The notes under the pieces are model-generated. The model was not told where the DNA came from, searched no databases, and was given only the letters and a program-made list of their open reading frames with translations. Of a DNA stretch of 64,000 bases, positions 1 to 6,730 are shown piece by piece. Source of the stretch: Paracoxiella cheracis (GTDB taxonomy: Bacteria; Pseudomonadota; Gammaproteobacteria; Coxiellales; Coxiellaceae). Numbering within the stretch: the stretch's first letter is position 1; every line of letters begins with the position of its first letter. The stretch covers positions 1,860,001 to 1,924,000 of the forward strand of contig NZ_CP186485.1 in the NCBI RefSeq assembly GCF_049348705.1, read 5' to 3'. A program made the translations under genes and the position numbers.

Positions 1-40
1 AAGCATATGAGTCAATAGTTGACTGAGTTTTTAAAGAACC
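1..40 (+). mobile_element. Terminal 40 bp of an IS6-family element that continues off the left edge
   Basis: These 40 bases are the exact reverse complement of 2806-2845, which is the end of the IS6-family element at 2806-5172. The inverted-repeat end is at base 40, so the body of this second copy lies upstream of the window with its transposase reading towards base 40. Base 41 onwards is a different repeat family, which this IS end interrupts. Confidence 0.8.
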
Positions 41-152
41 GGCTTACGCGATTGGGGTTACTGTTTTTCGGGAATCGCCGTCCTTGGCTACTAAGTACTT
101 TCCTGGTACTTACGCCCGCAAAACAGTATCACCAATCTCTCTGCCGCAATTG
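41..152. repeat. Dispersed palindromic repeat, copy A (long-loop form)
   Basis: Two imperfect arms, about 50-75 and 112-136, read GATTGGKGWTACTGTTTT outward and can fold into one long hairpin. The right outer end carries CAATTG. The left outer end (CAATTGCTT in copy D at 37649) is missing because the IS6 end at base 40 abuts it. Relative to copy B (24303-24400) this copy has about 22 extra bases in the loop. No reading frame is evident. It resembles MITE-type or REP-like intergenic repeats. Confidence 0.7.
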
Positions 153-189
153 AAAGTGTCTCGTTTGTATGTAGGTAGATGTATGCCGT

Positions 190-1209
190 TTAAAGATAAT
201 CCTGTCCGGCGGTTTGGGCGCCAGGGCTGAGTAACTTATGGTAGATACTCGCAGCGCCAGAGGCCATGCGCTGGCCGAATCGTTTTTTGAGTTTGTATTC
301 AACTTCGTAAATACTGTAGTTTTTGCTAGCGGCTAATAAATAATCGTCGCTAGTTTTTAACTCATCGACCAATTTCAAATCGATGGCGCGAGTTGCAAAC
401 CAATGCTCTCCGGTTGCAACACGATCGATGTCCACCTGGTTGCGATGATTTTTAATAAACGACTTAAATAAAGCATGTGTGTCATCTACTTCTTCCTGCA
501 TTTTTTCACGACCTTTTGGGGTGTTTTCTGCAAATAAATTTAAGGTGCGTTTGTATTCGCCGGCAGTGATTTGTTCAAAATCGATAGATTTTTGTTGTAG
601 GTAACGGTGGAAATTAGGTAACTGCGAAAGGACTCCAATAGAGCCGACAACAGCAAAGGGCGCAGCAATAATGTGATCAGCAACGCAAGCCATCATGTAG
701 CCACCACTGGCGGCAATTTTGTCGATTGAAATGACGAGCTTCATGTTTGCATCTTTGATGCGTTGCAGTTGTGATGCAGCAAGACCATATGCATTGACTA
801 ATCCGCCGCCGCTATCGAGTCGAACAAGTACTTCATCTTTAGGGTTTGCATTGGTGAGGATTGCAGTAATTTCTTCACGCAAAGCAGTAACGGCAGAAGC
901 TTTAATATCACCATTAAATGTGAGTACAAAAATATTGTTGGGTGATTCTCTTTTTTTGCCTTCTTGTTTTTTTTCTCGTTTTAATAATTTTTTAAGCGCT
1001 TTCAATTCTTGCTTTGTTTTGGATTCGCACGCGATGATATGTTTATAGTCTTCGTATTTATCGTTGAGCTTTTGAATTTCGAGTTTCCCTTTGATTTTGC
1101 CTTTCGCTCTGGCGAACAAGCCAGTCATAACGATTAAGATAACGAGAATAGCAATAACAACGCTAACGAGTTTGACCAAAAAAAGACCATAATTGGATAT
1201 AAATTCCAT
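190..1209 (-). CDS. sohB: Probable inner-membrane serine protease SohB (peptidase S49)
   Basis: The 339-residue product matches the SohB branch of the SppA/S49 signal-peptide-peptidase family in length and layout. An N-terminal transmembrane helix spans about residues 10-32, followed by a lysine-rich linker to about 90 and the S49 domain. The nucleophile serine lies in KIAASGGYMMA (about 170) and the general-base lysine in AGEYKRTL (about 220), as the family's Ser/Lys dyad requires. The domain is expected in the periplasm, where S49 enzymes degrade membrane and signal peptides. It has no operon partner here: upstream is the IS1 region and downstream a palindromic repeat. The start is preceded by GGAGCGCCCG. 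Confidence 0.9.
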   Translation of the reverse strand: MEFISNYGLFLVKLVSVVIAILVILIVMTGLFARAKGKIKGKLEIQKLNDKYEDYKHIIACESKTKQELKALKKLLKREKKQEGKKRESPNNIFVLTFNGDIKASAVTALREEITAILTNANPKDEVLVRLDSGGGLVNAYGLAASQLQRIKDANMKLVISIDKIAASGGYMMACVADHIIAAPFAVVGSIGVLSQLPNFHRYLQQKSIDFEQITAGEYKRTLNLFAENTPKGREKMQEEVDDTHALFKSFIKNHRNQVDIDRVATGEHWFATRAIDLKLVDELKTSDDYLLAASKNYSIYEVEYKLKKRFGQRMASGAASIYHKLLSPGAQTAGQDYL

Positions 1210-1493
1210 CGGGCGCTCCTTTAAATTAGATGAAAATAATAGCAGAGGAGTGATTCGAGTTACAAATAAATTGCTTATGGGTCAAGATTAGAGTGTCGCG
1301 GACCTCTTCTTTTTGTCGCAATTGAAAGCTATTTAATTACCACAAATTGGTTTTGAATGTAGTGTTGGTTTGCTTGGTGATTGCCTGAATATGGTCCTCA
1401 TTTATGCTTCTAGAACACCATGAACATGTGTTATATTCTCATTAAAGCACGAAAAACGTGCTTTTTAAAGAACGTTACCCTGGTCGGCTTGAT
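1210..1493. other. Intergenic stretch between sohB and a broken small gene
   Basis: No gene is recognisable in these 284 bases. It holds a CGCAATTGAAAG stretch at about 1318 that matches the outer end of the palindromic repeat family, a TGTGTTATATT sequence at about 1430 resembling an extended -10 promoter, and the hairpin at 1444-1466. Confidence 0.4.
1444..1466 (+). promoter_or_regulatory. Hairpin or operator-like inverted repeat upstream of the AbiEi-like gene
   Basis: AAAGCACG and CGTGCTTT form a perfect 8-bp inverted repeat around AAAAA, followed by TT. It lies about 30 bases before the start codon at 1494 and just after a possible extended -10. It could be an autoregulatory operator or an attenuator/terminator hairpin. 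The sequence alone does not decide. Confidence 0.4.
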
Positions 1494-1599
1494 ATGGCAG
1501 CAAAAACAGATAGATATATCGATAGCTGGTAGTGCCTCATTTTTGTTGATGTGATATATTTTGCTATTTCAGAAAATCATTAGGATAAGGATTGCATGA

Positions 1600-2150
1600 A
1601 TGGCAAGAATCAATGTTGCTTGCCCCTGCTGCTGTTTACATGAGGTTGTAAAATTTGGCGTCAGCAGTACAGGAAAGCAAAGGTTTCAATGTAAAAATAA
1701 TGCTTGTGAGAAAAATACATTTCTTCTAGATTACACACATAATGCTCGTGCCCCTGGTGTTAAAGATAAAATAGTTGATATGGCAATGAATGGTAGTGGC
1801 GTCAGAGATACTGCACGCGTTTTACGTATTAGCATTCGATGCGAGCCATGGAGAGGCGAAGCCGATGGCGAGTATTCCGCGGCAGCCGCCGATTTTTGAC
1901 AGAGCGGAGTGCCGAAGGAACGGAGTTCCGTAGGCAGCGTAGCGAGTGGCAAAAATCTGTAGGCGGCGTCGAGTCATCTGGAGACAGTGCGCAGTCGGCC
2001 GCGAGGTCGCGGAGCGCTGTCGACGGGGACGTCTGCGGCTATTTAGGTTGTCGCGTATTGCGAGTCGATTATTGACAGGGATGCCAATAATCTATCACGA
2101 GCATCGCGACACACTTCAACACTGTTATTGGTGAATTAAAAAAAGGGTGA
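1600..2150 (+). pseudogene. insA: IS1-type insA (zinc-finger/HTH subunit), interrupted
   Basis: The first 79 codons equal the intact copy at 14501. They show a CPCC...C...C zinc-binding cluster (about residues 8-36) and an HTH towards the end. A 281-bp element enters after the codons for RISI (base 1837) and brings a stop codon at 1897-1899. The remaining native codons resume at 2118 and end at 2150. Excision of 1837-2117, at DNA or RNA level, would exactly restore the gene. Confidence 0.85.
1837..2117 (+). repeat. 281-bp structured mobile element, copy 1 (seamless insertion in IS1 insA)
   Basis: The ends are exact because the intact gene is present twice in the window (14501-14770 and 48346-48615). 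The native AGCATT|AACACTG is split with no target duplication and no loss. The insert begins CGATGCGAGCC and ends CACACACTTC with a G+C-rich interior. It is dense in inverted repeats: GCCGCCGATTTTTG with CAAAAATC..GGCGGC, GGAAC/GTTCC, CCGCG/CGCGG, GATTATTG/CAATAATC, and terminal CGATGC/GCATCG. Short frames inside have no coding look. The copy at 15264-15545 is its reverse complement with one substitution and one extra terminal base. The class is unknown: a non-autonomous transposon, IS200/605-like derivative or RNA-splicing element all remain open. Confidence 0.85.
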
Positions 2151-2154
2151 AGGT

Positions 2155-2631
2155 TTGGAGAGCGTCAATACACGACTTTTAAAGGAAAAAGAATCACTTG
2201 GTGCGTCTGTTACTGTTAATGTTGTACAAGTTGAAGAAGCGGAGCTGGATGAAATGTGGAGTTTTGTTCGAAATAAACAGAATCAACGTTGGCTTTGGCA
2301 TGCGATTGATCACCATACACATGAGGTGTTAGCTTATCATTTTGGTCCAAGAAAAGATTCAGCATTTAAAGCACTGAAAGAAAAACTGAGCTCATTTGAT
2401 ATCAACTTTTACTATACAGATGATTGGGGTGCTTATGAAAGACACCTGCCTCAATCAAAACATTTGGTGGGAAAGCAAAATACCCAAGCGATTGAACGAA
2501 AGCATCTCACGTTGCGCACACGAATAAAGCGATTAGCGAGAAAGACGATTTGCTTTTCTAAACTGGATAAATTGCACGACATTGTCATCGGATTATTTAT
2601 CAATAGGCACGAGTTTGGGAGGGTTATTTAG
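2155..2631 (+). CDS. insB: IS1-type InsB transposase (DDE catalytic part), copy 1
   Basis: The 158-residue open frame resembles E. coli InsB. Acidic catalytic positions appear in AELDEMWSFV (about 32), YYTDDWGAYE (about 87) and AIERKHLTLR (about 113), and the tail is KLHDIVIGLFINRHEF. No ATG or good ribosome site exists at its beginning (TTG at 2155), so it is probably made as a frameshift fusion with InsA across the A-run at about 2138-2144. In this copy the fusion partner is interrupted. Confidence 0.88.
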   Translation: MESVNTRLLKEKESLGASVTVNVVQVEEAELDEMWSFVRNKQNQRWLWHAIDHHTHEVLAYHFGPRKDSAFKALKEKLSSFDINFYYTDDWGAYERHLPQSKHLVGKQNTQAIERKHLTLRTRIKRLARKTICFSKLDKLHDIVIGLFINRHEFGRVI

Positions 2632-2924
2632 ATGCCATCAACAAAAATGAGGCACCACCCGATAGCTTAACAGCTAATGGTGAGATTTCCTTTACTCTGG
2701 AGAATTTTTGCCGTGCATTAGAGATTAATCGGAGTTCAGGTTTAACTGCGCTTGGTAGGCTCAAAAAACAAAGGAAGGTAGTTTCGCCTAGTAGAGGATA
2801 TTACCGGTTCTTTAAAAACTCAGTCAACTATTGACTCATATGCTTCTATAATAGAGTTATTCAGAAAGCTTGTTGGAATAATTGATTGAAGGTTTGAAAT
2901 TTAGATAGAATTGTCCTGAGATTT

Positions 2925-4361
2925 GGGACTGTTTATTAGTTTGTGTAAATCGCGTCAGTCAGAATTATGAATCAGCCATTGTGTTAACTGATTTTTTAAT
3001 TTTATCAAAAACTACATTGCGTTCAAATTAATTTCCTCTCTTATGAATTTTAAGTTTTATACAAAATCCGCCAGGCGATCTTCAAACATAAGGGCAAAAC
3101 GATTCATGGCGGCACCCCAGTCTCGAATCGGCATGGTCCATTTTTTGGCTATATTTTTTAACCCTAAATAGAGTTGTTTTAAAGCGGCATCGTCCGACGG
3201 AAAAACTCGTTTATTTTTAATAACTTTTCGGATACTCATGTTCAGTGATTCAATAGCGTTAGTGGTATAAATCACCCTCCGAATTTCTGCCGGATAAGCA
3301 AAAAATGGCACAATGCGCTCCCAATGAGTCAACCAACTTTTGGCAATCGAGGGAAATTCAGCATCCCATTTCTCAGAGAAACTCGTCAGCGCCAATTCTG
3401 CTTCTTCAACCGTACTGGCCGAATAAATAGCTTTTAAGTCAGCGGCCACTTCTTTTTTCTTTTTCCAACCCACATAGCGCAATGAATTCCGCACCATGTG
3501 TACAATGCAAAGCTGTACTTGAGTGTTAGGATACACAGCGCCAATCGCATCAGGAAAGCCCGTTAGCCCGTCAACGCAACAAATCAGGATATCTTCTAGG
3601 CCTCGATTTTTTAACTCCGTTAATACATTCAACCAGAATTTAGCGCCCTCATTTTGGCTAATCCAAATACCTAGCAATTCTTTTTGCCCATCGATATTAA
3701 TTCCTAAAGCCAAATACAATGCCTTATTGATAACCTTTTTATCTTGCTGCACTTTAATCACTAAAGCGTCCAAATACACAATCGGATACACCTTGTCCAA
3801 CGGACGACTTTGCCAAGCCTTCACTTCTTCAATCACTTCGTTGGTTACTGTAGAAATGAGACTCGAACAAATAGTTGTGCCATACAAATCTTTCAACTGA
3901 TCTTGAATATCACGGGTAGTCATACCCCGTGCATAAAGACTCATAATTTTGTCATCCAAATCATCAAAGCGGGTTTGATGTTTTGGAATCAATTGCGGTA
4001 CAAACTCATTGTTACGATCACGAGGAACCTCAATGGTCATCTCGCCATCTGTTGTTTTGATCGTTTTTTGGCTGTGCCCATTGCGGGAATTACCACTATT
4101 GTTGCCAGACACTTCGTGTTTTGCATAACCCAGCGCGTCCGTCAGCTCCCCTTCCAGAATACGCTCCGTCAGTGCCTTTTTTAACTCCTTTAACAAACCA
4201 GTATCACCGAAAATATCAGATGCGGTCTTGGTATGTTTGAGAAAATATTCCACAACCTGTGGATCTAATTTATTGGTTTTCATTGCCATAGTCAAAGACT
4301 CCGTATAATTTTAACGACCTTTCCCTGACTATCGCATTTACACAATCTTATTTACAGACCC
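2925..4361 (-). mobile_element. IS256-family element, copy 1 (complete)
   Basis: The imperfect terminal repeats GGGACTGTTTATTAGTTTGT and GGGTCTGTAAATAAGATTGT enclose 1437 bp with one transposase gene. The flanks carry the 8-bp duplication TGAGATTT (2917-2924 and 4362-4369). It sits inside the IS6 transposase. The copy at 15211-16929 is the same element plus the 282-bp insert. Confidence 0.93.
3057..4295 (-). CDS. IS256-family (mutator-type) transposase, copy 1
   Basis: A 412-residue DDE transposase of usual family length. The catalytic carboxylates fit LDALVIKV (about 176), CCVDGLTGFP (about 242) and TTNAIESLNM (about 350). The N-terminal third carries the RNGxSxKTIKT and VPRDRN motifs typical of IS256 proteins. 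It is identical in protein sequence to the copy at 15625-16863, so both could be active. It has no partner gene. Confidence 0.95.
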   Translation of the reverse strand: MTMAMKTNKLDPQVVEYFLKHTKTASDIFGDTGLLKELKKALTERILEGELTDALGYAKHEVSGNNSGNSRNGHSQKTIKTTDGEMTIEVPRDRNNEFVPQLIPKHQTRFDDLDDKIMSLYARGMTTRDIQDQLKDLYGTTICSSLISTVTNEVIEEVKAWQSRPLDKVYPIVYLDALVIKVQQDKKVINKALYLALGINIDGQKELLGIWISQNEGAKFWLNVLTELKNRGLEDILICCVDGLTGFPDAIGAVYPNTQVQLCIVHMVRNSLRYVGWKKKKEVAADLKAIYSASTVEEAELALTSFSEKWDAEFPSIAKSWLTHWERIVPFFAYPAEIRRVIYTTNAIESLNMSIRKVIKNKRVFPSDDAALKQLYLGLKNIAKKWTMPIRDWGAAMNRFALMFEDRLADFV

Positions 4362-5172
4362 TGAGATTTTTATTTTTTTCTCTAAAAAACTGCTGTATTT
4401 CTTCAAAGACTGTACAAAACCGTAATGCGCAAAATATATTCTTGAATCCCTTCATCACACGCATATGTGATTTGATGCCTCGATGGGATTGCTCAATACG
4501 ATTATTCAAATAGTTATTATCCCGATGGTCGGTATACTCACCAAAGACAGCTTGGATCGCAGGATAAAGGGCGGGCTCTTTATCAGTCGTGATTTGCTCA
4601 GGATAAATGCCACTCGTTTTAGCCGCCTGCTTGAAGAAGTTTTCTGCGGCCTGCTGATCTCGTACATCACTTAAATAGACATCGATCAAATCGCCCTTTT
4701 CATCAATCGCCCTGTAAAAATAACACCAACGGCCTTCAATACGTAAATAAGTACAATCGACGTGCCAACGGTCATTGGATTTTTGATACCGGCGTGCCCG
4801 TAATCTCATCCCAAGCGCCGGACCAAAACGATGCACCCAATTATGAACCGTTTGATGCGTTACATGAAAACCCCGCATCACCATTAACGCAACTACATCG
4901 TGGAGACTGACTTTAAACTGATAATAATACTGAACTACCGTCCTAACCACATCCGTTGGATACATGATAAAGTTCAACGCTGTGCCACTGCGTTGATTAA
5001 ATTGCTTACCACAATCACTGCAAACAAACTGTTTATACCCTAAAGACGTCAGCTTTTTTAAACCCTTTGTAACACTTGAATCACAATGCGGACAATTCAT
5101 ACCGGTAGTCTCACTCAATCGTTCATTAAATGGACGAACAAAATACAGCATAGACTGAGATTTTACAAAACC

Positions 5173-5754
5173 CCTCATAATAAATCCGGAAAATTAGTCA
5201 TTACTAAACCGTGGCCCGGCATGATGCAAACTATTTACGGTGATCATCAACGATTTATTGACACGTATTTTAAAGAGTTTCCAGATAGATACGTTGCCAG
5301 TGATGCTGCATTTTGCGATGAAGACGGAGACTATTGGATTATCGGTCGCACCGATGACGTCATTAACGTTTCGGGACATCGGCTTGGTACAACCGAAGTG
5401 GAAAGCGCTTTATTGCATAACCACCATGTAGCCGAAGCTGCCGTTGTGGGATACCCTCACGATATTAAAGGTCAAGGCATTTATGCCTTTGTTGTTACCA
5501 AAACGAACGTCAGGCCATCCGATGAGTTAAAACAAGACTTAATTAAAACCGTTCGCGAAGTAATCGGTCCGATTGCAAAACCAGATGTGATTACCTGGGC
5601 TACCTCATTACCCAAAACACGATCGGGAAAAATCATGCGACGCATCTTGCGTCAAATTGCTGCAGGAGATATCAAAGATTTGGGTGATACCTCCACTCTC
5701 GCTAATCCAGAGGTGGTTGAGGAACTTATTACCGAAGCTGAAGAGGCGGCTTAG
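5173..5754 (+). pseudogene. acs: Acetyl-CoA synthetase, C-terminal stump (5' end removed by IS6)
   Basis: From the IS6 boundary the frame reads GKLVITKPWPGMMQTIYGD and then the AMP-forming acyl-CoA synthetase C-terminal domain: GRTDDVINVSGHRLGT hinge, IGPIAKPD, and PKTRSGKIMRR with the lysine that is acetylated in Acs. About 190 of the roughly 650 residues usual for Acs remain. The adenylation domain with the ATP-binding loop is missing, so the stump cannot activate acetate. The frame stays open into the IS6 element on its left, but that extension is IS sequence. Acetate activation must be encoded elsewhere or lost. Confidence 0.88.
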
Positions 5755-5784
5755 CCTCGTTTTGATTTCAAAATTATGAAGATT

Positions 5785-6717
5785 CTATGCCAGATGCCGA
5801 AAATAATTCTTCGCATCAATAACATCTTGGTGAATGTGTTCAACTAATTCCTCTAACGTATCGTATCGCTCTTCATCGCGCAGTTTATGCAAAAATTCGA
5901 CCTCAATATTATGCCCATAAATTTCAGCGTTAAAGTCGAATAAATGTGCCTCCAATAAAATTCGTGTGCCACCCACCATCGGACGAGTACCGACATTCGC
6001 AACGCCCTCATAAGGATGATCACCCAACCCATAAACACGAATCACGAATATCCCGCCCAAAGGTACCAAGTCACGGTGCAAATTAACATTGGCTGTCGGA
6101 TATCCTAGATCGCGACCCAACCGATCACCATGACCAACTTTTCCATAAAGTCGATACGGCCGACCCAACAATTTTTCCGCTGCATTTAAATCGCCTGCCT
6201 CTAGTGCCTCACGCACACGCGTGCTACTCACCCGCTCATTATCAACCATGATAGTTGGCATTTCGATCGTTTGAAAACCGTATTTGTCTCCCAGTTGTTT
6301 TAACTGTGCATAATCACCGGCACGCTTGGCACCAAAACGAAAATCATCACCCACGATAACGACTTTTGCGTTTAATTGATCTATCAATATTTTTTTGACG
6401 AACGCTTCTGGCGACAAACTAGCCAACGCTTGATTAAAACGCAAACAAAAAACATAATCGATATTATAATCTTTTAATGCCAACCATTTTTCACAAAAAC
6501 GCATTAACCTCGGTACCGTTTCGCGCTTGGCAAAAAATTCTTTGGGTTGTGGCTCAAAGGTGATAACGATACTCGGCAAATTCAACGATTCACGCATTGC
6601 ATTTAATTTATTTAATAGCGCTTGATGACCCAAATGCATACCATCAAAATTACCCAATGTCACTACAGCACCCTGCAATGGTTGTGATAAATTATGATTT
6701 CCACGAATGAGCTTCAT
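5785..6717 (-). CDS. ribF: Bifunctional riboflavin kinase / FAD synthetase RibF
   Basis: Makes FMN from riboflavin and then FAD. The start at MKLIRGNHNL (6717) follows an AGGACAAG-like ribosome site; the open frame extends 20 codons further upstream without family similarity. Residues about 15-150 form the nucleotidyltransferase domain with GNFDGMHLGHQ and the VGDDFRFG motif plus SSTRVREAL. Residues about 180-305 form the riboflavin kinase domain with GRDLGYPTANV and NVGTRPM. Length (310) is normal. It follows murJ by 13 bases on the same strand, a common gammaproteobacterial pair upstream of ileS, but ileS does not follow here: the acs stump does. Confidence 0.95.
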   Translation of the reverse strand: MKLIRGNHNLSQPLQGAVVTLGNFDGMHLGHQALLNKLNAMRESLNLPSIVITFEPQPKEFFAKRETVPRLMRFCEKWLALKDYNIDYVFCLRFNQALASLSPEAFVKKILIDQLNAKVVIVGDDFRFGAKRAGDYAQLKQLGDKYGFQTIEMPTIMVDNERVSSTRVREALEAGDLNAAEKLLGRPYRLYGKVGHGDRLGRDLGYPTANVNLHRDLVPLGGIFVIRVYGLGDHPYEGVANVGTRPMVGGTRILLEAHLFDFNAEIYGHNIEVEFLHKLRDEERYDTLEELVEHIHQDVIDAKNYFRHLA

Positions 6718-6730
6718 AATAGGACAAGAC

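Larger units (their letters stand above)
1528..2659 (+). mobile_element. IS1-family element, copy 1, carrying a 281-bp insertion
   Basis: The ends are GGTAGTGCCTCATTTTTGTT on the left and the complement of GGTGGTGCCTCATTTTTGTT on the right. They are flanked by the 8-bp duplication CGATAGCT (1520-1527 and 2660-2667), a typical IS1 target size. Without the foreign 281 bp inside insA the element is 851 bp. It is nearly identical to the copies at 14429 and 47836, so spread was recent. It is disabled as it stands because insA is interrupted. Confidence 0.92.
1494..2834 (+). pseudogene. Small winged-helix (AbiEi antitoxin N-terminal-like) gene split by IS1 and truncated by IS6
   Basis: ATG at 1494 begins MAAKTDRYIDS, then the IS1-type element enters at 1528. 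Removing 1528-2659 and one copy of the 8-bp target duplication restores one frame. It continues LTANGEISFTLENFCRALEI and then ALGRLKKQRKVVSPSRGYYR. This looks like the winged helix-turn-helix at the start of AbiEi-type antitoxins and related regulators (helix, RLxKxGxIVSPxRGxY wing). From about 2806 the frame runs into the IS6 end and stops at 2832-2834, so everything after the wing is lost. The native protein was probably much longer than the 66 residues left. The family assignment rests on a short motif. Confidence 0.55.
2861..5100 (-). pseudogene. IS6-family (IS26-like) transposase, interrupted by IS256
   Basis: Starting at MNCPHCDSS (5100; an upstream Met at 5151 is possible), the protein has a zinc ribbon CPHC...CSDC (about residues 3-32), an HTH region, then the DDE core WHVDCTYLRI, ITTDKEPALY and NNRIEQSHRG. 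The frame is intact to 4362, where IS256 sequence replaces the last codons and adds VCK and a stop. The native C-terminus, reading LRTILSKFQTFNQLFQQAF and a stop at 2861-2863, is found on the far side of the IS256 element. The truncated form lacks about 17 residues outside the catalytic core. Confidence 0.82.
2806..5172 (-). mobile_element. IS6-family element, split by IS256 copy 1
   Basis: The left end GGTTCTTTAAAAACTCAGTC and the complement of the right end GGTTTTGTAAAATCTCAGTC match at 17 of 20 bases and define the terminal inverted repeats. The IS256 element at 2925-4361 plus its 8-bp duplication interrupts it. Without them the element is about 922 bp. The outer flanks do not share a target duplication (AbiEi-like fragment on one side, acs on the other), which suggests recombination between IS6 copies with loss of the DNA between. 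Another copy ends at base 40. Confidence 0.82.

Noticed and set aside
1837..2117. A standard group II or group I intron
   Set aside because: A GTGTG is present near one end on the antisense strand, but no reverse transcriptase or endonuclease gene, no recognisable domain V and no clear group I core was found by eye. It is kept as an open possibility only.
1839..2134. Several 60-80 codon open frames inside the 281-bp element (also at 15241-15542)
   Set aside because: They overlap on both strands, are arginine/serine-rich from GC-rich hairpins, have no ribosome sites and cross the insertion borders.
3523..4184. Antisense open frames of about 125 codons in the IS256 transposase gene (also in copy 2)
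   Set aside because: They are the complement of a conserved transposase and have no family resemblance.
5086..5172. N-terminal extension of the acs frame
   Set aside because: This part is IS6 end sequence read in the opposite direction, not acetyl-CoA synthetase.
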